Notes: generated from the letters alone by a model not told the origin. A stretch of DNA of 64,000 nt from Mantis religiosa (GCA_030765055.1 CM060947.1:100132711-100196710); one strand, 5' to 3'. Counted from the first letter of the stretch, positions 22,044 through 32,709 are shown. Numbers and translations: made by a program.

Positions 22044-22320
22044 ATTAGTTTCTGTAGATGAGAGAGTTGTGGTTTCCTCTGAAACTAGTTCCGGAAAAAT
22101 TTAAAAGTAAGTGTTGTCTAGTGTCTTTAATCGACTCTCTTTAAAGTTAATTTATCATAACAACACTGTTTTCAACACTTCCAAGAAAGTAAGACTAAAA
22201 TAAGTTGTGATGTTTTGGGTTGCAATCGTTTACAACAGTCAAACTGCAACTTCAGCCCAAGCCAGCAACAAGCAGTATCAAAACCAGTGTTGCCCTTAAG
22301 AAATTGTTCCAGGCATAAAC

Positions 22321-22332
22321 ATAGTTTGTGCA
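22321..22332. repeat. Target-site duplication of PLE beta (left)
   Basis: ATAGTTTGTGCA, repeated exactly at 27564-27575 across more than 5 kb. Confidence 0.85.
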
Positions 22333-22427
22333 TCGAGATTTAACTGTATTGGAACACCACAGTGAAGCGAAAAATTATTAATTTTTAGATGAGTCGTATT
22401 TATTACACATCTGCTTCACTTTCGTAC

Positions 22428-22997
22428 CTATTTTGAGGACATGTTTCGCAAATCATCGTTTGCATCTTCGGCTCTTATGCGACTAAAGCTTGATCCAGTG
22501 GTGTGGGTAATTCTGGAGTTGTTGCTGCCATCTGTTGATTTAGTGATGAACTTAAATGTGGGATTCTCTTCTGGCGGGATTTCAAAGTTTATTAGTTGGT
22601 TTTTATGTTTTTCTATGTATATTCTCTCCCATATGACGAGTTCACTATGTTTTTGTACGTATTTTAGTAATTCTGTGCTATCTTCAATTTCATGATTTTC
22701 AGACCAGAAATGAGCTGCTATTGCGGACTTATCAATATTTTTGTATCTTAAGTGCCTGAAGTGTTCTTTCTTTCTAGTGCCTATGTTTCTTTTTGGCCTC
22801 CCTATGTAAATTTTTTCACAGTCTTTACACTTAATCTTGTAAATGCCTGACTTTTCCTCTGGTTTTATCTTATCAGTATTATTACTGTGAAGTAGGTTTT
22901 TAATGTTGTAATTGTTTTTTAATCCAATGTTTATTGTATTTCTTGAATATTTTTTGGAACTTTTTTGTGGCCCAGGGGTGGTAAGTAAATTTAGCAA
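22428..22997 (-). pseudogene. PLE beta GIY-YIG domain, reverse arm (frameshifted from RT)
   Basis: Reads K-S-G-I-Y-K-I-K-C-K-D-C-E-K-I-Y-I-G-R-P-K-R-N-I-G-T-R, E-H-F-R-H-L, A-I-A-A-H-F-W-S-E-N-H-E-I, W-E-R-I-Y-I-E-K-H-K-N-Q-L-I-N-F-E-I-P. It should continue directly from the RT ORF; the two frames cross near 22930, marking one indel. The forward-arm copy has T where this has P in Y-I-G-R-[TP]-K. Confidence 0.85.
22435..22474 (-). ncRNA. Hammerhead ribozyme, PLE beta reverse arm
   Basis: Helix I GAG with CTC; core CCGAAGA (C at position 4); T; helix II GCAAA with TTTGC around CGATGA; GAAAC; helix III AC with GT around AT; site GTC. Confidence 0.65.
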
Positions 22998-24318
22998 ATC
23001 TAATTTCTTGTTTTATTGGTGTGAGAGCTGTGATCTGTTTTAATCTCTTTTGAAGTTTGAATGATTTTAGTTTTTTATCTACAAGGGTTTTTCCATATCC
23101 ATTTTTAATTGCAGTTTTTAAGATTTGATGGTATTCGTTTTGATATTCTTGCTGGCTGAGGGGTAGATTTACTAATCTGTGTGTGAGACTGTTGATGGTG
23201 GCATGTTTGTGTGGAATTGGGTTGAAACTATTTGCTTTGATGTAATTATCTGTGTGTGTTGCTTTTCTATGGATACCAAATTCTAGTTTTTCATTGCTTT
23301 TTGTGATTTTAAGTTCCAAAAAAGGTAGAGTACAGTCCTCTTCAGTTTCCACTGTGAATTGTATGCTGGGTTCTTGCAGGTTGAGTAGTTTCAAAGCATC
23401 ATCTATTTGTTTGTAGGGCACTATTGCAAAGATGTCGTCTACGTATCTGTACCATGTTTTAAACATATGAGGGAAGGCTTTAGTAATATGTGTTTCGAAA
23501 AAGCTCATGTATAGATTGGCCAAAAATGGTGATAGCGGGCTTCCCATAGCTAGTCCTGAAATTTGTTTATAATATTTTCCATCGAAAACAAAATAATTTT
23601 GATGTATACATATTTCAGTCATTGCCAAATATTCTTCTATTGCATTGGCATCTAGGTTTATAGAATTTAGCCATTTTTTCAGTTGAATCAAAAGTTTGTC
23701 TAATGGAATGCTAGGGAAGAGGGAGCGGACATCGAAGGATACTAAAGTGTCATGAGGTTTTAGTTTAATATTTTGAATTTTTTCTACCAGGTCTAAAGAG
23801 TTTTTTATGCTCAGAGTATGGAATTGTGGAAAGGACTGAAATTTTTTGGACAGCCATTTTGCCAGAAGGTAAGTAGGAGTGTTTATATTATTTACAATGG
23901 GTCTCATGGGTATGTTGGGTTTGTGTATTTTAGGCAAACCATATAGTCTTGCAAGGGTAGGGTTGTCCGGCTTGATAGTTTTTCTTTTTTCTGCAGTTGT
24001 TAAAATTTTACTATTAATGATGGTTTTTTGTACATCTTTTATGCATCGGTTGAGCGGATTAGAATCTATTTCTTGGAAATCTTTTTGTTGTAATAACTCT
24101 AACATTTTTTCCTTGTATGTAGCTGTGTCTAAAATTACTATTTTGTTCCCTTTATCAGCCCTTGAGAAGATTACATCCTTTTTCCTTAGAGATTTAATTA
24201 TCTTAATTTGTTTCAAATGTTTTCCTGGTTTTTTATTTATTAAGTTTTCCAATATAGGAGATGATGTTTTCCTAATTCTATTATTGTCCATGGTTTCCAT
24301 GTCCATGGTTTTGTCCAT
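22931..24318 (-). pseudogene. PLE beta reverse transcriptase
   Basis: About 460 open residues, 5'-truncated. N-terminal part: K-G-N-K-I-V-I-L-D, L-Y-G-L-P-K-I-H-K-P and M-R-P-I-V-N-N-I-N-T-P-T-Y. Then motif A F-D-V-R-S-L-F-P-S-I-P, motif B I-S-G-L-A-M-G-S-P-L-S-P-F-L-A-N-L-Y-M, motif C Y-V-D-D-I-F-A-I-V (catalytic DD present), and motif D/E L-P-F-L-E-L. H-R-K-A-T-H-T-D-N-Y and the F-T-Y-H-P-W-A linker follow. All catalytic residues seen are intact. The frameshift near 22930 separates it from GIY-YIG. PLE RTs are related to telomerase RTs. Confidence 0.9.
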
Positions 24319-24339
24319 GGAAGCCCGCTATCACCATTT

Positions 24340-24972
24340 TTGGCCAATCTATACATGAGCTTTTTCGAAACACATATAACTAAAGCCTTCCCTCATATTT
24401 TTAAAACATGGTACAAATACGTAGACGACATCTTTGCAATAGTGCCCTACAAACAAATAGATGATGCTTTGAAACTACTCAACCTGCAAGAACCCAGCAT
24501 ACAATTCACAGTGGAAACTGAAGAGGACTGTACTCTACCTTTTTTGGAACTTAAAATCACAAAAAGCAATGAAAAACTAGAATTTGGTATCCATAGAAAA
24601 GCAACACACACAGATAATTACATCAAAGCAAATAGTTTCAACCCAATTCCACACAAACATGCCACCATCAACAGTCTTACACACAGATTAGTAAATCTAC
24701 CCCTCAGCCAGCAAGAATATCAAAACGAATACCATCAAATCTTAAAAACTGCAATTAAAAATGGATATGGAAAAAACCTTGTAGATAAAAAACTAAAATC
24801 ATTCAAACTTCAAAAGAGATTAAAACAGATCACAGCTCTCACAGCAATAAAACAAGAAATTAGATTTGCTAAATTTACTTACCACCCTTGGGCCACAAAA
24901 AAGTTCCAAAAAATATTCAAGAAATACAATATAACATTGGCACCAAAAAACAATTACAACATTAAAAACCTA
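24340..24972 (+). pseudogene. PLE beta RT C-terminus, forward arm
   Basis: Starts in motif B (A-N-L-Y-M-S-F-F-E) and runs through Y-V-D-D to the F-T-Y-H-P-W-A linker, nearly identical to the reverse arm. In frame up to the PLE gamma insertion at 24973; the GIY-YIG part resumes at 27046. Confidence 0.85.
24961..24972. repeat. Target-site duplication of PLE gamma (left)
   Basis: ATTAAAAACCTA, repeated exactly at 27034-27045. Confidence 0.9.
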
Positions 24973-25075
24973 ATGTGTGTTTGGAGGAATTTAGTAACAG
25001 TGACGTCAAAATTAATATAAAAATTATTTGTGGTTGGTTTATTGACACTCGTCACTTACTTTTTCATATATTTAT

Positions 25076-25117
25076 GAGAGACTAGTTTCAAAGGCCCTGG
25101 CCTCCATTTTCAATCTC
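25076..25117 (-). ncRNA. Hammerhead-like motif, PLE gamma reverse arm
   Basis: Helix I GAGA with TCTC, helix II GGAGGC with GCCTTT around CAGG, GAAAC, helix III AC with GT around TA, site GTC. The CTGANGA core reads TTGAAAA, so activity is doubtful although both helices are well kept. Confidence 0.5.
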
Positions 25118-25830
25118 TTCCCAACTGGCAACTGTTGTTATCTGCTCTCTCTGGTGGTGGAACTATGAACTTTTTTGTCAAATTATCTGCTGGCGGGATT
25201 TCAAAGTTCATTACGCGATCCTTATTTTTCCAGATGAATATGTTCTCCCATGTTGTCAATCTATTTTGGTTTATCACTCCTTTTAATAATTTTGGATTTG
25301 GATCAATGTCATGGTTTTCATTCCAAAAATGAAATGCTACTGCTGACTTGTCTTCTTGTTTCAATCTGATGTTTCTAAAGTGTTCTTTGACTCTGGTTTT
25401 TAAATTTCTTTTTGTTTGATCTATGTAGCATTTTTCACAATTCTTGCAATTTATTTGGTATATTCCAGATTTGTTACCTGAAGGAATTTCATCTTTTGTT
25501 TTTGAATTTAGTAATTTTAAAATTGAGTATCTATTAGTAGGTGTCAGGATGATATTTTGTTCCTTGAATATCTTTTTTAATTTATTAAATGTTTTTGGAT
25601 GATATGTGAATGAACTGAATATGCTGTTGCTTTCTTTTTCTTTAATAAATGTGGTTGTTTCCTTAATGGTTTTCTTTAGTTTAGATTTTCTAATTTACTT
25701 CAACACCAAACTTTTGTTGTATCCGTTTTCTTCTGCTATGTGTATTATTGCTTTTTGTTCCTTGAAATATTCTTCTTTTTCCATGGGTATGTTGACTAGT
25801 CTGTGTGTAAGGCTGTTTATTATTGCAAAC
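25110..25830 (-). pseudogene. PLE gamma GIY-YIG and linker, reverse arm
   Basis: Complementary copy of 26220-26937. The C-terminal piece K-Q-E-D-K-S-A-V-A-F-H-F-W-N-E-N-H-D-I is open. In this arm the YIG codons read Y-I-D (G to A on the coding strand), while the forward arm has Y-I-G. Confidence 0.75.
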
Positions 25831-25835
25831 TTCTT

Positions 25836-26937
25836 TAGCTTTAATGGAAAACACTACAAGCAGAAATCAGGACTATCAATGGGCAATCCACTTTCACCTT
25901 TTTTGGCTAACTTATTTATGAGTGCATTTGAAACACAAATTAAAAAGTCCTTCCCATTGATCTTCAAGGTTTGGTATAGATATGTTGACGACATCTTTGC
26001 AATTGTACCAAGTAAACATTTAGATGATGCATTAAAATTACTCAATCTGCAAGAAAGGACTATCAAATTCACAATAGAAAAGGAAATCAATGGACAACTA
26101 CCTTTCTTGGATCTAAATATCATCAGGAATGATACAAAAATAAAATTTGGAATTTACAGGAAGCCAACACATTCAGAAAATTATATAAAAAATAATAGCC
26201 ACAACCCAATTACACATAAACATGCAATAATAAACAGCCTTACACACAGACTAGTCAACATACCCATGGAAAAAGAAGAATATTTCAAGGAACAAAAAGC
26301 AATAATACACATAGCAGAAGAAAACGGATACAACAAAAGTTTGGTGTTGAAGTAAATTAGAAAATCTAAACTAAAGAAAACCATTAAGGAAACAACCACA
26401 TTTATTAAAGAAAAAGAAAGCAACAGCATATTCAGTTCATTCACATATCATCCAAAAACATTTAATAAATTTAAAAAGATATTCAAGGAACAAAATATCA
26501 TCCTGACACCTACTAATAGATACTCAATTTTAAAATTACTAAATTCAAAAACAAAAGATGAAATTCCTTCAGGTAACAAATCTGGAATATACCAAATAAA
26601 TTGCAAGAATTGTGAAAAATGCTACATAGGTCAAACAAAAAGAAATTTAAAAACCAGAGTCAAAGAACACTTTAGAAACATCAGATTGAAACAAGAAGAC
26701 AAGTCAGCAGTAGCATTTCATTTTTGGAATGAAAACCATGACATTGATCCAAATCCAAAATTATTAAAAGGAGTGATAAACCAAAATAGATTGACAACAT
26801 GGGAGAACATATTCATCTGGAAAAATAAGGATCGCGTAATGAACTTTGAAATCCCGCCAGCAGATAATTTGACAAAAAAGTTCATAGTTCCACCACCAGA
26901 GAGAGCAGATAACAACAGTTGCCAGTTGGGAAGAGAT
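25836..26937 (+). pseudogene. PLE gamma RT C-terminus plus GIY-YIG, one stop
   Basis: Starts before motif B (S-G-L-S-M-G-N-P-L-S-P-F-L-A-N-L) and has Y-V-D-D-I-F-A-I-V and L-P-F-L-D-L-N-I. It runs to L-V-L-K, then a TAA at 26353, then in the same frame the linker F-T-Y-H-P-K-T-F. Next come G-I-Y-Q-I-N-C-K-N-C-E-K-C-Y-I-G-Q-T-K-R-N and the C-terminal W-E-N-I-F-I-W-K-N-K-D-R-V-M-N-F-E-I-P. A single stop separates the two enzymatic halves, and the RT N-terminal half is missing. Confidence 0.85.
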
Positions 26938-26974
26938 TGAAAATGGAGGCCAGGGCCTTTGAAACTAGTCTCTC
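26933..26974 (+). ncRNA. Hammerhead-like motif, PLE gamma forward arm
   Basis: Identical in structure to 25076-25117, including the TTGAAAA core. Confidence 0.5.
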
Positions 26975-27045
26975 ATAAATATATGAAAAAGTAAGTGACG
27001 AGTGTCAATAAACCAACCGCAAATAATTTTTATATTAAAAACCTA

Positions 27046-27510
27046 CTTCACAGTAATAATGCTGATAAGATAAAACCAGAGGAAAAGTCAGGCATTTACA
27101 AGATTAAGTGTAAAGACTGTGAAAAAATTTACATAGGGAGGACAAAGAGAAACATAGGCACTAGAAAGAAAGAACACTTCAGGCACTTAAGATACAAAAA
27201 TATTGATAAGTCCGCAATAGCAGCTTATTTCTGGTCTGAAAATCATGAAATTGAAGATAGCACAGAATTACTAAAATACGTACAAAAACATAGTGAACTC
27301 GTCATATGGGAGAGAATATACATAGAAAAACATAAAAACCAACTAATGAACTTTGAAATCCCGCCAGAAGAGAATCGCACATTTAAGTTCATCACTAAAT
27401 CAACAGATGGCAGCAACAACTCCAGAATTACCCACACCACTGGATCAAGCTTTAGTCGCATAAGAGCCGAAGATGCAAACGATGATTTGCGAAACATGTC
27501 CTCAAAATAG
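27046..27510 (+). pseudogene. PLE beta GIY-YIG domain, forward arm
   Basis: Continuation of the 24340-24972 RT piece after PLE gamma. S-G-I-Y-K-I-K-C-K-D-C-E-K-I-Y-I-G-R-T-K-R-N and the same C-terminus as the reverse arm. Without PLE gamma it would be in frame with the RT piece. Confidence 0.85.
27464..27503 (+). ncRNA. Hammerhead ribozyme, PLE beta forward arm
   Basis: Same bases as the reverse-arm copy: GAG/CTC helix I, CCGAAGA, GCAAA/TTTGC, GAAAC, GTC. Confidence 0.65.
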
Positions 27511-27575
27511 GTACGAAAGTGAAGCAGATGTGTAATAAATACGACTCATCTAAAAATTAATAAATAGTTTGTGCA

Positions 27576-28050
27576 GTTGACTTTATGAAGTCCATGAGTC
27601 ACAGTTGGTTTTTGGACTTCTGAATATCAGAGGAGTCTTGACAGGCGATTTTAGGGTTGTCCATGTGGTCAGCCAAGCTGAAAAGCAAGATAAGGACTGT
27701 TTGTGGAAACGTAGAGTAAGGACTGTTTGTTAATCTCTGTTGGTTTTAATACACAAGTCTGACTTATATTTTTGTTTTAGAAGTGTTCTAGATTTTTAAG
27801 ATTTCTTGTGTAATTTTTATAATTTTAGTTTTGGTCTTGATTTCTCACTTTGAGTTCTTGTTTTAACTTTTTAACATTAAATTTTATACCTTTTCAGCTT
27901 TTAAGTTTGATAGTGGGCCCAAACGATCTAGAGGTTGACAGGCCCTTAAACCCCACACATTGACTCATTCCATGGTATAAAGGTCATTTTAGTCCTGCAT
28001 TTGCCTCTTGTTGATACAATTTTCATAAACTTTGCTTATAGGTTATGTAA
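27576..28050. other. No gene seen (intron)
   Basis: AT-rich sequence without recognisable features. Confidence 0.45.
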
Positions 28051-28054
28051 AAAA

Positions 28055-28372
28055 CTGAAGCTGCTGACAGTGAAGTAAACTAGTTATTATTAGCACAAAA
28101 GTGAATTATTATATATATAGTTAATTTAACATGGGATTAGCAATATATGTTTGGAGGAATTTAGTGACAGTGACGTCAAAATTAATTTCAGTAACTATTT
28201 GTAGTTGGTTTGTTAATACTCGTCACTTATTTATATTTATGAGAGACTAGTTTCAAAGACATTCACCTCCATTTTCAATCTCTTTCCAACTGGCATCTGT
28301 TATTGTCTGCTCATAGTTCCACCACCAGAGAGAGTTAGTTCCACCACCAGTTAAATCTCGATATAAAGAGAA
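28055..28372 (-). repeat. PLE gamma end fragment
   Basis: GACAGTGAAG at 28069 and TTTGGAGGAATTTAGTGACA then GTGACGTCAAAATTAAT at about 28149 match PLE gamma's left end. The diverged hammerhead zone (GAGAGACTAGTTTCAAAG) and CCACCACCAGAGAGAG coding scrap follow. Confidence 0.65.
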
Positions 28373-28375
28373 AGC

Positions 28376-28909
28376 TATTGCTTTGTGCTTTGCATGTAAT
28401 TGAAATAAACTCAAAAGATCATTTGTTGTGATGAAGGATAATAAAAGTTAATCAATTTATGATTAATAAACAGTATGATGACCATATTATTTGAAGTATC
28501 ATCAGTAAATAATTTGAAGATTTATTCAAAATAGGACTAATGTAATTCCTTGACAATTTTAATCTATTTTTGCTTTAATTGACACATATGCCTAATGTTA
28601 CAACATTATGTTTGAGTATCAAAGAAGTTGATTGATTGTTGTGAAAATAAAGAATAATTTCATAAATAGATTTCATTCTATCAAATCTCTGCCTTTTCCA
28701 ATGCAGAATAATCAATCTGAAATTAAGAACTTTCATTGTTCTATCACTTGACAGCATGTGTGGCACATTGTTTAAATTTGTTTTCCTATTTTTCATTTTA
28801 GGCTATTCTGTTTCCCTGTAATATTTATTGATTTTGTTGAAGTACAGATATGCACATTTCTTAATGATGGTGCAGTTGTATTAATGGTGCTGTATTATAT
28901 CTGCTCTAG
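28376..28909. other. No gene seen (intron)
   Basis: AT-rich; ends with the acceptor TCTGCTCTAG at 28909. Confidence 0.5.
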
Positions 28910-29076
28910 ATAACGCTGGAAGAATGGCAGCAACTGCAGTTACATCAACAACAAATAGAAGCTGCTGCAGAAGCTGCAAAACGAAGTGACAGAAATACTG
29001 GAGTGATTACAGTAACACGACAAAATGCAAGTGCAGCAATGCAGGCAGTGAATTCTCCTGTGGTCCAACAACAAAG
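28910..29076 (+). CDS. Host gene exon c
   Basis: Phase 0 start after CTGCTCTAG: I-T-L-E-E-W-Q-Q-L-Q-L-H-Q-Q-Q-I-E-A-A-A-E-A-A-K-R-S-D-R, then V-I-T-V-T-R-Q-N. The first half looks like an amphipathic, possibly coiled-coil helix. Ends AAAG|GTAGTG with two bases (AG) of a codon completed by exon d (G) as arginine. Confidence 0.8.
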
Positions 29077-29229
29077 GTAGTGTCCATTAACATCATGTGT
29101 GCATAGTCATTATTTTATTAGATTCTTAAAACTTGTATTGACTATATTTATAGGTTTCAGAGGTTGACACATCTCATTTATGCTCTTTTCTGTTTCATTC
29201 ATAAACATGTTATTCAATCAGAAGCAAAA

Positions 29230-29470
29230 TAAAACTGGTTAGCCCATCTTTGCAGCATATGGGTATCATGTCTGCCTTACATTCAAGAATTCCTAAGTTC
29301 AAATCTCTATTATCTGAATAAGGTTTTTATCTTGATTTTCCCTTATTCTGAGAAGATGAATGTAAGTTTAAGCTCCAGGGTTCATGGGCCCATATGAACA
29401 TCAGATTAGCCATTCCATTCATTTAGTGATATAACCTACCAAGTTAAAGGACAATAAATAAACTTTGACA
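29230..29470 (+). repeat. tRNA-derived SINE family 2, copy 3 (diverged)
   Basis: TCATGTCTGCCTTACATTCA, AAGTTCAAATCTC and GAATAAGGTTTTTATC follow the family order. Confidence 0.6.
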
Positions 29471-29499
29471 ACCCTCTTCTCCCAAAACACAAGTGTGCA

Positions 29500-29850
29500 T
29501 GCACCAACCAAGCCACCCACAATTTTATCCCATACCATTAATTCGATGAATTGATTTTTTCCACAATTAATTTATCAATTCTGTTTAAATTTAATATTTT
29601 TAAAATGTTCATTTAATTTGATTTTCAAATGAGGTTGGTCTTTCCAATGCAAATGGGTAATGAGTCTAAACAGCTTAATTGGTAAATGCCAAACATTTTA
29701 TTGTTTGAAATTTTATCTTTTTTAGAAAAACTTATTTAAGTAGTACTTATTTTGAACAATTAATATACAATTTTCTTTAAAATGTGTTATAAATTTTTAA
29801 TTAGTCCAAGGATTATAAGTACATTTTTTAAAAGTATAATCATTTATTTA
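29500..29850 (-). pseudogene. Very degenerate PLE remnant
   Basis: The reverse strand keeps the order linker (complement of CCAAGGATTATAAGTACATTTTTT resembles the H-P-W-A-Y-x-K-F-K-K stretch) then a GIY-YIG-like zone near 29640, but no open frame. Low confidence. Confidence 0.3.
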
Positions 29851-29885
29851 AGAATAGAAAGTTCTTTTACATGCCTTTCTCTGTA

Positions 29886-30085
29886 GCTTGTGTATCTCAC
29901 ATTCATGACGCCCAGAGTTCAAATCTCAGTCAGGGTGATTTATCTGAATAAGGTTTTTTCCAGGGTTTTCCCTTATCCAGAAAGATGTATATTGGGAAGC
30001 TCTAAGCTCTATGAACTCTGGGCTCATTTGAGCATCATTTCATGCATTTCATTCATAGTCCAATATGATCTACATTAAAAGATGT
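29886..30085 (+). repeat. tRNA-derived SINE family 2, copy 4
   Basis: GTGTATCTCACATTCATGAC, CAGAGTTCAAATCTCAGTCA, GAATAAGGTTTTTTCC, CTTATCCAGAAAGATG. Confidence 0.65.
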
Positions 30086-30089
30086 TAAA

Positions 30090-31062
30090 ACGAAAACATC
30101 TCTCACAGTCCTTTGATATTTAAATTTTTCAATCTATTGATCAGTAAAATCCATATTAAAATCATTTAGTCAAACTATGTTTCTCTATCCTTTTATATTA
30201 ATAAAAAATTATGAAACCAAAATGTGTTTTCAAGTAACAATTATTTTTAGGTAATTAAATCACAAACCATGTAGCATAGCAGTCTAGTGGAAGGGTGATG
30301 CAAGATGTTTCATTATTAAAAACATTAAAACTATGAAGCTGTGTTTATCTTTTGTTATTGTGATTTTTACTTTAATTTTTAATAGCTCAAAAACAGCACT
30401 TTTCAGAAACATGATCGATTATCTCAGGAACTATTATAGCTATAACTATGAATTTGTACCCATCTATGGGCCAGTAACCCATAATGGGGAAATTTCCTTA
30501 TTCAAAACCTTCAAAGAAATGAGCCAGAATAGATTTACTGGAAGACACCAGTGAGAAAAGGAAGGAAATGAGTGGGCAGACCCAGGAAACGATGACTAGA
30601 GGACTTTAAAGGCAGAGCAGGCACTTTATTACCTATGTCATGAAGTGAAGAAGACCATGAATTTGGAGTTCTTATTTAGCATATTATACTGAAAATTTAT
30701 TATAAAATTAATGAATTTCTTAAATTTCTTTTGATTTAGAAAATTAGTCAACATGCATTTATTAAAAAAAAATTAGAGGATTGGAGAAAATTTACAAATC
30801 ACATCCTAATGAATATTTTGTTGCACTTCTAGCACCATAGATACTGAAAGGTGGTCTTTAAGCACAGAAAAGTTAAACTTTAAATTTAATGCTTTAAACA
30901 GTTGTGATTGTAAGCTCGATGTATAGTCCTTCAAAGACAAAGCTTAATTTGAAGTAAATTTCTATCTGCATATATTGGAAAAAATAAAATGAGGTAACAT
31001 TCTGAGTGATGTAGGTAATTATTCTTTCTTAATAGGTGTTAATGGTTAACATATATTTACAG
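30090..31062. other. No gene seen (intron)
   Basis: A 73-residue frame at 30333 is unremarkable. Ends at the acceptor ATATTTACAG (31062). Confidence 0.45.
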
Positions 31063-31218
31063 GAATATACAAAGTCCCCGCCCAGAATTAGTTGCTCAAC
31101 GAAGACAATGCACACCTAAGAGTCGTGTAAGGATGCAGAATTCTCTTGTTACAAACAACACTGTCCAGGCAATTGCATCACCTACTATGGAGAAGCACCA
31201 AACACTGCTGCAACAGGA
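31063..31218 (+). CDS. Host gene exon d
   Basis: The first base completes exon c's arginine codon, then N-I-Q-S-P-R-P-E-L-V-A-Q-R-R-Q-C-T-P-K-S-R-V-R-M-Q-N-S-L-V. The basic run R-R-Q...K-S-R-V-R could be a nuclear localisation signal. Ends CAGGA|GTAAGT, a near-consensus donor, leaving GA for exon e's G. Confidence 0.8.
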
Positions 31219-31532
31219 GTAAGTTTCTCATTTTATTAAGTACAGAATAATTAAAAGGCTATAAGAATCCATGAAAATTATGGGTTCACATAAAGTTACA
31301 ACTGTACTACCATTACTAAGGCTATTCTTCAACACTAACTGAAATATGAGAAATAGGGATGTGTATTTTGTAAAAACTGAAGCTTCTGACAATGAAGCTA
31401 TACAAATATTACAGTAATATAATTTGAGACAAACTTTACTTATCTGTTTGAAAAATTACAAATCCAGTAGATGGCAGGACAATAGTGAACAATCCTTCAC
31501 TTAGTGGAAGTGACCAAAGAAAAACATTCAGT

Positions 31533-31572
31533 CAGCTGAAGATGTAGTGAAGACATTGCAAAACTTGTCCTG
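31533..31572 (+). ncRNA. Hammerhead ribozyme motif in PLE hairpin
   Basis: Helix I CAG with CTG, core CTGAAGA, T, helix II GTAGTG with CATTGC around AAGA, AAAAC in place of GAAAC, helix III AC with GT around TT, site GTC. One core change (G12 to A). Confidence 0.6.
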
Positions 31573-31605
31573 AAGGATTTGTAATTTTTCAAACAGATAA
31601 GTGAT

Positions 31606-32084
31606 TATATAAGTTAATTGATGGAAATTATTTCTTCACACTAGCCATATATAGGCCAAGGTTTTGGATAGATAAGAGTCAACATGAAAAATTCAATGCC
31701 ATGGCTGGAATTTGAACCACGGATCTCCTGGTTTCCGTCCAGTTGCTCTTACCCATTGAGCTACCATGGCCAACATGTCGTCCTGACATTTAATTCTCCA
31801 ATTGACTCATATATTTTCCCGGTTAACCACTAGGGGCTCTCATATTCGAGATACGCCATTTGTGGCGACTTACTATCGTAAGTACTTGAATTCCAGACTC
31901 CATCATTAAACTCTTATTATATAAGTTAATTCATGAAAATTAATCAATATGAGTCAGTTGGAGAATTTAATGTCAGGACGTTATGGTGGTAATGGTAGCT
32001 CAATGGGTAAGAGTGACTGGACGGAAACCAAGAGATCCATGGTTCAAATCCTGGCCATGGCATTGAAGTTTTCATGTTGACTAT
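31606..32084. mobile_element. tRNA-like inverted-dimer element 1
   Basis: Exact 12-bp duplication CAGATAAGTGAT (31594-31605 and 32085-32096). A reverse tRNA-like unit (about 31695-31775) and a forward one (about 31983-32062) are separated by about 200 bp. The units have TAGCTCAATGGGTAAGAG-type A boxes and GGTTCAAATCC B boxes, and GCCATGG/CCATGGC acceptor-like ends. Confidence 0.75.
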
Positions 32085-32364
32085 CAGATAAGTGATGTTT
32101 GTCACAAATTATAATATTGTTGTAACATGGATGTTATTCATTTCTTGGAGATTGTAACGAAGCATATGGCAAGTCCACAGTTTTCTGGCAGTGAGTAATG
32201 AGCTGATTGAATTAGGGCTTAATAAGCTTGATTGAGTTTTAAGTCTCAGTTAAGGTATATTCAGCTTAAGAAACAGATAAAGTGATGTTAATAGGTGCTC
32301 AGCTGTAGCACATGGAGTTAAAATGAAAGAATAAATCTTTGTTAGTAAGCAGTATGTAGGAAAA

Positions 32365-32530
32365 GAAGGTTGGTTTGGGTGGCTGGCTCAGTTGGTTAGA
32401 ATTTGGCCTACTGATCCAAAGATTTGGAGTTCAAAACCAATCCAGACTGATGCTTTTTAAGTGTGGTTTAGAATTTTGAACAATAAGGGTATTGATTAAG
32501 GATGAATGGAGGTGGAAAGGCATTATTGTT
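32365..32530 (+). repeat. tRNA-derived SINE, third type
   Basis: GGCTGGCTCAGTTGGTTAGA (A box) and GGAGTTCAAAACC (B box) 40 bp apart, followed by an unrelated body. Confidence 0.5.
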
Positions 32531-32709
32531 GAGCATTTAAATTGTTATGGTTAACAGCATTGTTACAAGTGAAGCTAATTTCTTATTAAAAGACTTAGTC
32601 ATATTTTATTAAAACTTATGGGATGAGACTGGGACAGTCTAGAAAATGTTCCCTTTTTTTTAATAGTTGACATGAATGAAGTTTTAATAAAATGATTCAA
32701 TAGGTCAAT

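Larger units (their letters stand above)
21421..22191 (-). mobile_element. Penelope-like element alpha, copy 1
   Basis: Exact 12-bp duplication. The reverse-strand arm encodes GIY-YIG (21468-22043). A short inverted arm (22083-22150) repeats the terminal 66 bp (TTCCGGAAAAATTTAAAAGT through TTTAATCGACTCTCTTTAAA). The last 41 bp (to 22191) are the outer tail; read inward from 22191, ACAGTG follows 22 bases. The RT is missing. Confidence 0.85.
24973..27033. mobile_element. Penelope-like element gamma, inverted dimer nested in PLE beta
   Basis: 2,061 bp with exact 12-bp duplication. The reverse arm (24973 to about 25830) contains linker plus GIY-YIG; the forward arm (25831-27033) contains RT C-terminus, linker and GIY-YIG. 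The arms look virtually identical over about 800 bp, so this is the youngest PLE here. ACAGTG is at 24997, 24 bp inside the left end. Confidence 0.9.
22333..27563. mobile_element. Penelope-like element beta, inverted dimer with nested PLE gamma
   Basis: Bounded by the 12-bp duplication. A reverse arm (22382-24318) carries GIY-YIG and most of RT. It joins head-to-head at about 24313-24340 with a forward arm (to 24972, resuming at 27034) carrying RT C-terminus and GIY-YIG. Both outer ends read ...GTACGAAAGTGAAGCAGATG...AATAAATACGACTCATCT. PLE gamma interrupts the forward arm. ACAGTG is at 22359, 26 bp inside the left end. Confidence 0.9.
31370..32130. mobile_element. PLE-derived hairpin, itself split by a tRNA-carrying element
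   Basis: Inverted arms: ACTTATCTGTTTGAAAAATT then ACAAATCC (31439-31466), and GGATTTGTAATTTTTCAAAC then AGATAAGTGAT (31576-31605). The right arm continues after 32084 as CAGATAAGTGATGTTTGTCA, then CAAATTATAAT. A variant terminal motif GACAATGAAG is at 31389. No coding remains. Confidence 0.65.

Noticed and set aside
22067..22100. A third hammerhead in PLE alpha-1's short arm
   Set aside because: Only the GAAAC half and closing CCGG are present; the CTGANGA side was not copied.
23879..24358. 159-residue forward frame with membrane-like composition
   Set aside because: It is antisense to the PLE RT; A/T-rich antisense codons give L, I and F.
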